DNA from: Takakia lepidozioides
Taxonomy: Eukaryota; Streptophyta; Takakiopsida; Takakiales; Takakiaceae
Assembly: GCA_030704615.1 (NCBI GenBank)
Contig: CM060733.1
Location: 16,866,001-16,926,000, forward strand
DNA length: 60,000 bases
Reading direction: 5' to 3'
Shown here: piece after piece, positions 12,433 through 23,553 of the stretch
Layout of the letters: each line of letters begins with the position of its first letter
Numbering within the stretch: position 1 is the stretch's first letter
Program-made: the position numbers and the translations under genes
The notes under the pieces: generated by a model
Database searches by the model: none
What the model was told of the DNA's origin: nothing
Seen by the model: only the letters and a program-made list of their open reading frames with translations

Positions 12433-15400
12433 AGAATATACTCATAAGACGTTGTTTGCGGTAGTCTTGTGGCCATAGACCCCACGCCCAGTTTGGGTGG
12501 AACAAAAGGGACCAGAAACTACCTTTGTGAGGGGCTCACTCTGGTTGGTGTTACTTACCTGGGTATAAACTATTAGTTTGGGCTTTCCAGATATCCTCTA
12601 GAATGCCCTTCAGACAAGTATCAATCTACTGTGGGTGGGCATTCGAAAAGGTAGACCCAATATGCCGGGACTTTAGGCTCAGCCTAGGAGAGAGAGAGAA
12701 TGTACTCAAAGACGTTGTTTGCCATAGCGCTGTGGCCATAGACCCTGTGCCCAGTTTAGGCGGGGAGAGAGAGAGGTGTGCCCCAACTGGTTCATCCCTG
12801 TCAATATGCTGTAGGGTTATCCAGTGAGCTGGGTTGACCCTGAGGTACGATGGGCTGCTTCTGGTGATACTCTGGCCATCCCCAATCTCTACGTGGATAG
12901 AAGATATGAAGTCTTTGGGATAAGAAAGTAGTGAATCAAATTCTTTATGCAATTGTCAAGTTGTTTGAATGCGAACGTAATTTTCTGCAATGGAAGAAGA
13001 TCAGATGGCTGGGTTTCTGTGTCCACTATGCTGGATTAACATCCCAAGCTCTCTGAGCAGCCAGGCTTATTTTGTAGATTATCATGATTGAGGAGAAAGG
13101 TTTCTATTATCTGCCACAGCAAATTTTCAATCAGCTGCCAGCTACTGTTGGTGAGTTGTAGCACAGTTGCCTGGTTTGACTTCTCTTGAGCCATTGTGGA
13201 CTGTTGATTTCATGGACTTAACTCTTGATGGTGTAATGGTACATAGGACTACAACCACAAGCTGGCCCAAGCGAGGGCAGGACGCAGCAGCAAAAGCAAG
13301 CTACTTTTGGCCAAGTTCAATCGGGAAAACGCATTGGAAGGATGGGAACTGCGTGAAGGCACCTACTTCAAAGATGATATTTCAGTCAAGTACGATGGTG
13401 GAATGGATGCTCAGCTTGAGGTTGCTGAGGATGGCAATGCCATTTTCTCGGGTCTGCCCATTTCCATAGGCACATTCCCTGTGGCTAGCTAAACAATACT
13501 AGTTTGAAGGGCATAGCTGAAATAGTCACAATTCTGAAGAGTATGTCATCTTGGTTCAAATTGCGTTCTCCCCCAAAAGTGATGTTGGGATGAAGCAAAC
13601 AAAGCCCCTTTGAGTCTTCGTCAGTGGAAATTCGTGATTGGACTTGTGTGTTGATATCTGGGCCATTCTTTACAAGCGATCCTCATGTAGCAATTCCCAG
13701 ACAGCCATTTAACCTGAATTTTGAGGTCCGCAGTATAAAGTGATTCTGACGACTTCCGTCTCAAACCCATCAACTCTGTGATTGCTTGTGTAAAAGTTGC
13801 TTAGCTTTACTGCCTAAATATACAACGGTTTAGTTTTTTCTTGGTGGAGAAACTTAGAGCTATGGCTTGCTTTGCCCTCCTGTAAGCATATCATACTTAA
13901 AATGTCTAGAACTAAATGTGGGTCATAATCTACTGGTTGAAGTCTTGCAGTGATACTGGTGGACGGTACCTACAGTGAGATTGCAGGCATGCTAGTATTT
14001 GTCCCTCTTTTGTCACATGAATTATCTCAAGTGGGCATCATTCTCTGCTTTGGTAGCTTGCTAATGTGCACTGTTTGTGGAACTGCTATTGCAGGTTATG
14101 TTTTCACTCGGGGGGGCTATGTGGAACTTGCAAAGAGGCTCATGCTTCCCCCTGGGCTCACTCTTGACAGGTATGCACATGAGTGTTGCAGGAAAGCATT
14201 GTGAACAGTCATCACCCAAGTTTGCATCAAGCCCTACTTTTCAGTACAGTCATTTGTTAAGGAGTCCTACAAGCTTCTTTTACGTTACACATGTGTAAAC
14301 TCTTCTGTTTACAATCTTTTTACATGTGGAGAGCTGTTGTGGAGGTGGGCAGATTTGAGGGGCTGGTGCTTTCAGTACGTGGAGATGGGAAGGCCTACAC
14401 ACTGCTGCTGGAAGCTGGGCCATTCAAGGAGAACACTCCATCCAAACTTTACTTTGCACGCTTCTCCACGGGACTGGGATATAGCAGGGTCAATTTCTCT
14501 GGCCCTCCCTTGTTGCACCATCTCACTAGTGCTCAATAGTTCCATGAATAAAACCCTCCATTTTTCAAGTCTTCTGCTTCTCTTAAAAGTCTGAATGCAG
14601 TCTAAATAAAGAAAGCCTATCATGCCATGTAAACAAGGATTGTTTAGTAGTTGTGACTGAGGTCTGGTTCACACTCACAGGGAATAGCAAACCTGATGGA
14701 ATCTGGCTTGATGGTATATGAAGCTTTTCTCCAGGGTATTGGGATTGTAAGTGACAGGTGATGGCTACCTACTTCGTATATACACACACACGTCTATAGC
14801 ACACCTACATAGGTTGGCCTTTTCATATAGCAGATTGAAAAAATATACTTTTGATGGTTGCAGATCAGGGTACCCTTTTCTACATTTCGACCCATGAATC
14901 CAGAGGATCCAGCACTTGATCTGTTTCTGGTGCACAGCCTCGTCATTCGGTTTGAACCCAGACGACAGGTGAGTTAGATGTCCATCCTCAAGGGCTACAC
15001 ATGATGAGTTTATGGATCCCCATGAGGCATGGCTTGAGAGTTTCCAGACATGAGATGCTAGTGGATGAGTTTCATGTTCGAGGTGCAGATCAGCATTCAT
15101 CAGAGAGGTGTTAACTCAGTACACGGTACAAATTGAGTCCTCGCGCAGTTCAATCAGTAATTCATCCCTTTCAGAGTTGATATGGCATCATTCTTTCTGA
15201 TGAAGAATTCGTGTTACAGAGGCCTGCAGCACCTCGGTCAGCCAGTGCCGGAAATGGAGTGACCACGGAAGCCCAGACTAACAGCTTCAAGCTTGTCCTT
15301 GACTACATCAAAGCCTTGCCAGTATGCTCCCTGCCCCTTCTCCCTGTCCTATTATTGCATGACTTGCATACCCAAGAAATCTTGCATGAGGTTCCACCAA

Positions 15401-17224
15401 CCTCAGCTGCTTATTTGGTCAAAGGTTGTCAGGTGTTTCAGGTGCAATCCTAATACTGTTACTTGCAGGCTGTCTAGTATATTGTTTACTCATCAATATG
15501 AGTTTTGCTTAGTTGTTGACTGGTACGGAGATTGATGCCTGCTAACTGGCATGTTTGGATTACTGCAGGGAGGGCAGGAGACTGATTTCATATTAGTGTC
15601 CTGCTCTGGGGACGGAGTAGCGCCTGAGATCCGAGACAAAATCCGTAAGGCTAAACAGGTGCACTCCCCTGGCTTGCTGCTTGGCTGGCTCATAAGACTT
15701 CAATTTCTTCAGAGGATCTATTGATATGATACAGTGTGCTCCGTTTAACCCTGGAGCATAGAACCTCCATATCAAGATGGTCAAATTTTCCCTGCAAATC
15801 ATTGTTTCTGATGTGTTTGTCACTATTTCCCTGTGGGTTTGTCAGTCTGGAGAGTCGGCATTGCGTAACTCGGGTCTCGGTTATACCGTCATCCGGCCTG
15901 GACCCCTTCAGGTATCTTCCTTCACTCACTGAAATCCTGCTTTGCGTTAGAGCTTGGACAAGCTTCTCGCCTTCTGAGCAAGATCCTAGCCTGGGTCAGA
16001 TTTTGTCACTACCCTAGCTGGATTGCAACCAGCAATCCGTGGAGGTAAATATCTTAGTGCACCATCATCATAACGCACTGGTGAAGAGAGATTCTGTACA
16101 ATGAGATTTTAAATCTATGTAGATATATCTTGTGATGCCAAACAAGCAGAGCAAAACCTGGAGGACTGCGCTAGTAACAGTAACCAGTTAACAAAAAAGG
16201 CGGGGGGGTTTTAAAGCTTAGGTTCTTCCACTGGTGAAGCACTGCAGGAGATTTTGTAATAGATGTGACTACATTGTGCAGGAGGAGCCAGGGGGACAGC
16301 GGGCTTTGGTGTTTGACCAAGGTGACCGCATTACTCAGGTCTCATTATCTTCCTTCTGTTGCTTGTCATTCCGGGGATGTTGATGCATATACAAAAAGTA
16401 TGATCCTTCATCTGCAAGGCTGCTAAATCCTTCATTGACAGCCTTCACAATCTTCGAGCCATAAATAGCAATCAGTCCATTGTGCTTTCTCTTTATAGGA
16501 GTGTCATGAGTCTGGAAAGACTGACATGACTTCTACAAATATGTTGTTGGAGTCCAGGGTATAAGCTGCGCTGATGTAGCAGATGTCTGTGTGAAGGCGC
16601 TCCACAACCCAACTGCTCGCAACAAGAGCTTTGATGTATGTTACATTCTTGTGCTTGTGCCCAACAAAAGGAGGTGCATGGAAAAGTGGAAAGCGTTTCT
16701 AGTCATGTTCTCAAATACCAATTCTGGGGTAGTGGGTACTTTTCAAGGGGACTTATCTAGTAGGTGGGTACAAGAAGGTCAACACAATCAAGTGGATTCT
16801 ACCATTGGTGCTTATGACGTTGGAGATCCTGAAGTATTGGGGATAATCTTGGTCCTGGTACGGAGAGAGCTACTTCAGATTCTGGCATATATCTGAAGCT
16901 TGTTGGTTACTTTGCATGTGACAGGTTTGTTATGAGTATACAGCACAAGAAGGGCAAGGCCTGTATGAACTGGTGAGTGCCCTCCCCTTGATGTAACACT
17001 AGTAATTCCCGGTAGTAGGGCATTGACACATCTAAAGTTATAATTTGACATGTTCTGAATGTGGAGATGGTTTGTTGATGGACATTCATATCGGACAATG
17101 TTCTCTTGTTGGACATTGTGATGAAAAAAGTGGACGTTTGACTGTGTGACAGGTGGCACATTTGCCCGATAAGTCGAATAACTACTTGACTCCAGCTCTA
17201 GCAGTTCTTGAGAAGAACACATGA
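9117..17224 (+). CDS. HCF173: HCF173, plastid psbA translation factor (SDR/CIA30 protein)
   Basis: HCF173 acts in the chloroplast, where it binds the psbA mRNA leader and is needed for D1 synthesis. Fourteen exons join in phase: 9117-9377, 9799-10077, 10360-10572, 13247-13451, 14095-14170, 14353-14488, 14873-14968, 15220-15321, 15569-15658, 15846-15911, 16282-16338, 16558-16635, 16925-16972, 17153-17224. They give 592 aa, close to the Arabidopsis protein. Residues 1 to about 85 are a poorly conserved, Ser/Gly-rich transit peptide. The atypical SDR fold has GATGRVG at 159-165, then LPRSVQIVVGD and KIICCATARSSITGDL. The inserted CIA30 domain includes LLLAKFNRENALEGW, YVFTRGGYVEL and KLYFARFSTG. 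The C-terminal part has GLGYTVIRPGPLQ, EEPGGQRALVFDQGDR and ADVADVCVKALHNPTARN, and ends VLEKNT. Intron 3 (10573-13246) is enlarged by repeats. Confidence 0.96.
10662..11640. repeat. Local repeats in HCF173 intron 3, first block
   Basis: A phrase beginning AAGCTCAAAGAGCTTATGGG recurs near 10668, 10881 and 10982, and its flanks are partly repeated. A second pair, with core GCTGCCAAG and downstream GTAATGGAAG or ATAGTGGAAG, occurs near 11108 and 11355. It makes minus-strand translation echo AAYLHEALTLRQSLE twice. A short piece of the same pair recurs near 25135-25160. The block lies wholly inside an intron and I see no gene in it. Confidence 0.6.
11731..12790 (+). repeat. Tandem array of a 260-390-bp repeat in HCF173 intron 3
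   Basis: Three successive units and a partial fourth start near 11741, 12057, 12449 and 12709. Each opens with a variant of GTTGTTTGCCGTAGCC. They then share CCAGTTTGGGCGGAACAAAA, CTACCTTTGTGAGGGGCTCA, TTTAGGCTCAGCCT and GATGAGAATACCC. Unit 2 ends in a pure GA run at about 12395-12432. The same unit occurs singly at 57641-58010 (plus) and as a half unit at 50649-50850 (minus), each time inside a host intron. It is therefore a dispersed family that has been amplified in tandem here. The type of element is unknown; I saw no coding sequence or terminal inverted repeats. Confidence 0.75.
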
Positions 17225-19576
17225 CTGATTGTGAGATTCCCAGTAGAAACTGCCTTCACACATCTCGATGCGGAATTGTGTCTTGATAGCAACATTCTAA
17301 GGTACACCACCCACAATAGCGTGCAAACGCTGCAACAAAAGTGATCATTTTAGCATTGTTTTAATTCAGTTTGAAATGAGCTCGAGCTCCTGTTGCATGA
17401 TTTGTTTCTCACATTTTTTCCAAGAAACTTGTATTTATCACACTGCAGTATGATAGGCAGCCATGAATGCAACTTATTGTCATGCATTGTATCCTGATTT
17501 CTATCTCATCTCAGCATGTATAAGAGTGCTGAGGTATGTAGCATTATGTAGATCATTTGAGTCCATTAGTTCAGAGAGAGAGATTCAATTCTTAGATCGG
17601 TTTGCTCTGATACCAGCGCTAGACATACTGTAGGAGAGCTTATGGATTAGAAGCTTCTACTTCAGTTTTAGTAAGTTTGTCCATCATCTCCAACACGTTC
17701 TTGTCTTCTGTCTTATGTTTTGATTGATCTTCTGTATGATTCATGTTAGTCTACCTATCAGTATGTGTAGTAGAGTCTCTCAGGTCCAAAGTGGTATAGC
17801 ACCCGTGCAACAGCAGCCACCACAGAAGCTAGACTTAAGAGACTATCCTTCTGCAAAAGTTACAGGGGAGTTTTGAACTCAATACTGATGCTGAGTGCAG
17901 ATGGAAAGGACATCAATCAGGGAAACATGGAATGCTCATCAATTTACTCATTTATTATGCCATTCAATGTTTTTTGGCCCATTTGAAAACAGAGATTGGA
18001 AAATACACACGACAAGAACAAATTGTTTCTAAGAGCGGAAGCTTACACACCAATGCATAAGGAGAAACGCACATTGAAGCAATTGCTCGGGATTCCCTGC
18101 CTCACCCAAACAAAGCAAAGATTGTAAGAGATACAAGGTGGCATGTGTAGTTGCTCCAGTACCTGCACAAAGTCAAATACTGAAACAGTAAAGAGGCTTC
18201 AATGTTTCACTTTTCGTTTAAGAGGCATTCCTTGCTAATGAAAAAGTTGTTTGTTGGTCTGAACATATCTACAGCAGTCAGTTTGGTTTTTCAGATGTGA
18301 GGAGGAATTACCTCAAGGCCTCCAGGGCACCAGACATGCGCAATACAATATGCGGCCCAGTGAACCAGCAATTGCGCTTGCGAGTAAAAATTCAGAACAT
18401 CCTCCAAACATTTCAACAATCTGGCATTGTTTGTAGAATCAATAATAGGTCAGCTTTGAGCATGAGATCATTGTAGCATACTTCTCTCCCTATGGCAACC
18501 CTATCAGTCAAATTGTTTTGCCAGTGCTGTCTTCTTTATATCAGTCTCTGCCTATGTGCCCTGTCCTTGTTCTATGCTCAAAGCAAGAGGGACAACACAG
18601 CCCAAAATCACAACCAGAACCAAATATAAATCCTTTAACAGATTGGAAATTTTTCAAACAAAAAGTATAATGGGAAGTACCCTTTAAGTAGTTAGAGGAC
18701 CCAACATGTCAGCCAGCAAAATCCTCTGGTATATAATCTTAATTAACAATTTGGATTCCAGATTCAGTTTGACAACTGGCAAAAGGATACAGTTCCCTCA
18801 CTTTACCATTTTACAACAGCGCCATGGCCTAAATTAGCATAGCAATTGTGTGGTGAGCCAAATTTCATCAGTTGATGCTTTCCTTCCCTTTAGTCTCTGA
18901 CCATTGAACTAGTGAATTTTCAGGAACTCAAGCAGCTACAACTCCAATTAGCTAGCACTAGCTTCAGGTGACTATGATTGTTTATTGGAGAACACAACTG
19001 TCGCTTCTTGGCTTTCTCATTCTGGTTTTGTCTCAACCCAATCTATGACATTTTGCATGATATAGGGAGGTAAGGGTGGGGTTTTTGACAATTGCTCTAA
19101 CTAAAGTTCCTAGTCCGGAAATGTCGCATAGTTACATAGAATGATGTGGCGGAATGTTAACACGTAAAATTCATGTCCTAACGTGTGTCGCATCACCTCA
19201 AAAACCAACTTCACTATATTTTTATTTATTTTTTAATTATGTATATGAGAAGGGCATGAGTGGAGGGCCTTCTGCCATCTAAGGGCTGTAGACGAGGGCG
19301 ATAGCCCGAGGCCAGGTCCCAAAAATGACAGAAGGCCCGACACGTGGGCCATTCTCCTGCATAAAGAACCGCCCGAGAATGAAATTAAAACAATTAAAAA
19401 ATTGAAGTGTGGCCTTACGAATTCGTAAGATCACTCCTGTTTTGCCACAGGAGCCTTACGGAAACGTAAGATCACTGTTTGTCAGAGTAGAGATTGCGCC
19501 ATATAACGCGCCTAAATATACACAACGCAATTCTCGGGCAGTTCTTTACGCTATATAGTTAACTTTGATGACATGT
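17225..19576. other. Intergenic DNA after HCF173
   Basis: This holds the HCF173 3' untranslated region and about 2 kb of AT-rich spacer. GCTCTGATACCA at about 17605 is the reverse complement of a copia primer-binding site but has no LTR beside it. A minus-strand open stretch at 18300-18455 (NFYSQAQLLVHWAAYCIAHV) ends at a donor-like GTAATT but was not recognised. No other gene or RNA was seen. Confidence 0.5.
17351..17505 (+). repeat. HCF173 3'-flank segment duplicated at 26998-27164
   Basis: The segment starting TAGCATTGTTTTAATTCAG, through AAACTTGTATTTATCACACT and AATGCAACTTATTGTCATGC, is repeated in the same order and orientation at 26998-27164. Identity by eye is roughly 80 percent. It lies about 130 bp after the HCF173 stop codon. 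It could be a copy of the gene's 3' end or two copies of an unnamed repeat. Confidence 0.7.
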
Positions 19577-20559
19577 CACTATAGGAAAAAAGGGGGGGTA
19601 GCGACACTGCGGCGTCGCTAAAGCCCCCTTTTGGGGCGGGGTGCAACCCCCAGATTGCGACGCCCGGGCGTCGCTATTGACTGATGGGGGTCGCTAGGTA
19701 ACGCCGGGGCGAGGAGGCCACGCCAACGCGACTTGCGATGCCTTAACGTCGCAATTTTTATTTTATTTTATTTTATTTTATTTGGTTTCCTTATCTACGA
19801 TGCCGCATTACCGACGTCCGGGGGTCGCAAAGTGCGACCCTCAGACGTCGCAGTTGAGGGGGGGTACATTTGAATTTAGGTAGGAAAATTTGAATTTGAA
19901 TTTGAATTTGAAATTCAAAAACTTGTTGACCATTGATTCCGGTTCTGTCCAATGGCAGTATGTTAATTGTTCTACATATATTACACAATGCATACTTGAA
20001 CCTAGGACCTCCACGTTATAACATTTCTAAGACACTATAGACTAATCAACATACCTACAATACATCTATGTATCATAAAAGCAGTCTAAGTATATATATA
20101 CATTCAAAATTTCTTTCAAGTTCTTTCTAAGGGGATCTTTCTTGTGACGCCAGGGAGTTGCAACCTCTATAGCCTTAGTACCCAACCCTAGCCCCAAACC
20201 CAGCGTCGTCGCCATTGTTGCAGCCCCAGCGTCAGGCGCCCCAAGCGACGTCCTTGTGATGACCTAAGTTGGCTACTATACCATTGCGACCCCCCGACGT
20301 CGCAGTGTACGGTGCTCCCAGCGACGCTGGGACGTCGCAACGCCCAAAAAAAAAAAAAAAAAAAAAAACGTTACGACCCCTCGGCGTTGCAAGAAAAAAA
20401 CCTGTTGCAACCCCCCTCGGCGACGCACCTTGCGACGGCTGGACGTCGCAAAAAGAGGCCACGGGGGGGGTGGCGTTGCAGGCCCCACACCGCGCCCAGC
20501 GTGGGGGCGCGACTGGCGTCGCTACCCCCCCCCCCCCCCCCTTCCCTTTTGCAGTAGTG
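19577..20559. mobile_element. Non-autonomous CACTA (En/Spm) transposon, 983 bp
   Basis: The left end is CACTATAGGAAAAAAGGGGG. The right end reads CACTACTGCAAAAGGGAAGG on the opposite strand, so the termini are CACTA...TAGTG. The element is flanked by a 3-bp duplication TGT (19574-19576 and 20560-20562), the hallmark of the superfamily. Both subterminal regions are packed with short palindromes of the type GCGAC...GTCGCAA (for example near 19660, 19735, 19810, 20290, 20330, 20430), the usual array for TNPA-type binding. Homopolymer runs of C and A are present. There is no coding capacity, so it would need a transposase from elsewhere. Confidence 0.9.
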
Positions 20560-20589
20560 TGTTGGTAGCCAGATAGACGACTGCATACT

Positions 20590-22975
20590 AGTGGTCTCCG
20601 AGTATTGAAATATAAATGAGGACCGCCGCGGTCCCCAATATAATACTAGAATTTAAAACCATTCTTTTAAGTGAAAAAAGACAACCATCGCTAGCAAGCC
20701 ATCACTATTCAAATATAAATAGAGATCATCAGCCCTAGCAGTCCCAATCAGCGTTTTTTTTTCATTTAAGAACCTGAGCTACGTTGGCTCCTGGCTGGCC
20801 AATAAGGAAGATCAATTGGCGACTATGTGGCATGTGATCTCGAACCGGTGGCTACTGTCAAGAATGTTTGATAGGTTTTATGCGAACTCAACTCATGTAG
20901 TGTTTGGTTTGTGGCGACAAGGAAGGTAATTTTTTCTAAGTAACAACGACACTGCACATTGCAAATCATGTTGAGCAAAAATGCCATCTGGAGGAATTGA
21001 ACGTCAGCCACAAAGACTCTTCTCACTGCAGCACAGAACGGGACCTACACAAGCAAACCACATTAGTGTACAAGAACAAACATAAATGAAAAAAATACCC
21101 GGAATGCCTTAAAAGTTACGTGCAGATCAGAACAAAGCAAAGAAGCCATGGAAACAAAGGCAACCAGCCTAGCACAACTCTGTCACATGGATACAATCCA
21201 TTGACAAATATGACTAATCTTGTCCAAGATCAGCAACTCTGCTCAAAGCCTCATGTGCCAGTGCAAGAGGCGGTGCAAGTCTCTTTAAATGGAGGTGCAT
21301 GACACGGATACTAGGCGGGTAAACGAAACCTAAATGAGAGTTCCCTCCATAGCTCGACCCCTTGGCGAAAGCGGGAAGAGTTTGAACCCAAGGCTTTGCT
21401 CCTTGCGCTAGCAGGGTGGTAGGGTTTTTAGAAATCGATAGGCAAGATCATCTGGATTTAACGAACCCGAATGGCATGTGGCTATTTCCCTGTGCGACAG
21501 CTGTACAGGCGACGTCTTCATTGCAGCTACATGATGGCATTAGGGAGGGCAGTAATGCGAAACAGTGCCATATTTTAACCCATAATTCCTTTGTAGATTT
21601 CGTGAGGCCAATTTCTTCTTCGAAAAGTGGTGAAATTTCGAGCCAAAAAAAAACGCTGGTCCCAATGTAACATTATATTATATTAAGGTAGCCTATGCCG
21701 TTGGCCCATGTGTGAAGAATTGAAATCTAAGTCTAAGTGCAATTTCCTATCTATCCAAGTGCGTCTCATATGTTAAGGCCAATCTAAGCCCAAGTGCAAT
21801 CCCCTATGTGTCCAAGTGCGTCTCATATGAAAAAAATGAAGTTGGATGGTTGTTTAGTTACAAAGAATGTGGTACATGAATGAACTAATGTTTATAGAAT
21901 ATTGTACATGAACAAAATGAGCAACAATGTAGTAATGTGATTCAGAGATTGGCATTGGAATTTGGTGAAAGAGTTTATATTCATACTTATGTATATACTG
22001 CAATCATATATTGACAAAAACAATTTAATTTTTTCCATGAGTTTTATTGAGTAGTAATATGTAGTGTAGCATGTGCCGTTGGCCCAAATGTCCAATGTCA
22101 TCTAAGTCCCTTATGTATCCAAGTGCGTCTCCTATCGAGGCTTCATATATTGATATATCCAATCATTGTTGCAGGAAAGCCCACTTTGTTATTTTTCACG
22201 AATTTCCAAAGACAAAAGCACTTGAAATTCCAAATCTCTCACATGAAGGGCCAATCATTGCTCCAGGAAAGCCCACTTAAAGTTTGCTATGTTTTGCAAA
22301 TTTCCAGATTGGCCCAGGAAAGCCCATTTTGCTATTTTCGTGAATTTCCAGCGACCAAAAGTACTTGAAATTCCATATCTCCCACACGGCAGGTCCAAAA
22401 ATTATGAGAGCAAGCCGGTGCATCCCTCCTTATCAAGGGCTTTCCAACGGCACCAAGCACCAGGACTGGGCCCCCGCGGTTTGGGAGAACTCAATGACGC
22501 TACAAAACAAAACAAAACAAAACAAACAATCTCGCTTCGTATATTGATAATAAATTTAAATATTCAAAAAGAGTAAAAGGAATGACCGCTAGCCGAGGTG
22601 GTTCAATATAAAATTAAAATATGATTAAAAAGATACAAATGGACCGCCAACCCAGCTCCCAAAATAATATTACAATCTTGAATATGTATATATAGGGACT
22701 GCCAGCCCCCGTCCCCAACATAACATTAAAATTGAAAAACAAAATGTGGTGTGCCAACGTGGGCCATCCCCAATAAGAAAATTGGAGAGTACCAAGGTCC
22801 CCAATGAAAAAAAATTATTCCCAGGGCCTTTGTCCCCTGTTCATATAATAATAATAATAACATTTAAAAATAATTTAATGGAAAAAATAGGGATCGTCAA
22901 AGGTAGCGGTCCCTAATTATCAGAATATAACTGGGGAATGCCACCATAGTGGTCCCTAATTAACTTAACCCTTAA
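20590..22975. repeat. AT-rich non-coding DNA with degenerate local repeats
   Basis: No gene is seen. At 20590-20740 and again at 22560-22970 a loose unit recurs, roughly GGACCGCC followed by GGTCCCCAATATAATA and an AT stretch. At 21700-22140 the phrase ATCCAAGTGCGTCTCATAT appears three times together with GCCGTTGGCCCA. At 22170-22390 a roughly 130-bp unit around CAGGAAAGCCCA and GAATTTCCA is present twice with a shorter third piece. These look like decayed minisatellites or transposon interiors. Confidence 0.5.
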
Positions 22976-23456
22976 AGGACGAGCTAAAGTTTAGCACTTT
23001 TGGGTCAAACCAGTATATACCCTAACATCCCTGGCTATATCTTCCTACCCCCATCCATCCACATAGATAAACCTACAAACTCATTCCTACTGACGACTCA
23101 CAAAAGTCTTGGCAGATTTCACAGTTTCCAGGTTAGATGAATAATTTGTGAGTTTCCTAACCATTGGCAAATGAAGCACGTGGCAAGCGCCCGGCAGGCT
23201 GCAACGTGGGCGGTCAACTTGCAGGGGACACTTTTAATAATTTATTGTATTTTTAACCTCTGAGGTCACGTGATACCTTGTTAGAACGGGCTTTATTTAT
23301 CATACTGTTTTGGCTCAACTCTATAAGATTCCCTTAATAGTCTCATTGAAAAAATATCTTTGGTACAATAAGTACTGTTTACACATATCTATTTTTCTAA
23401 TATATTTGTTTTCAAATATTAGACAACGATAGAGCTAGTCATCCAAGTGTGATATG
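22976..23456. other. Unassigned spacer left of the copia element
   Basis: AT-rich DNA; I see no gene, RNA or recognisable repeat in it. Confidence 0.4.
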
Positions 23457-23553
23457 TGTTGGAAATCAACTCCTTACCAAGTTACTCCTACTCAAAGTTA
23501 TTGTGCTGACAAGTCACAGTGCAATAATAGCAATGCTGACAAGTCACAATTAA

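Noticed and set aside
12195-12505. Open frames rich in SLSLSLSL and similar ones at 57737-58226
   Set aside because: Translations of GA/CT microsatellite runs, not proteins.
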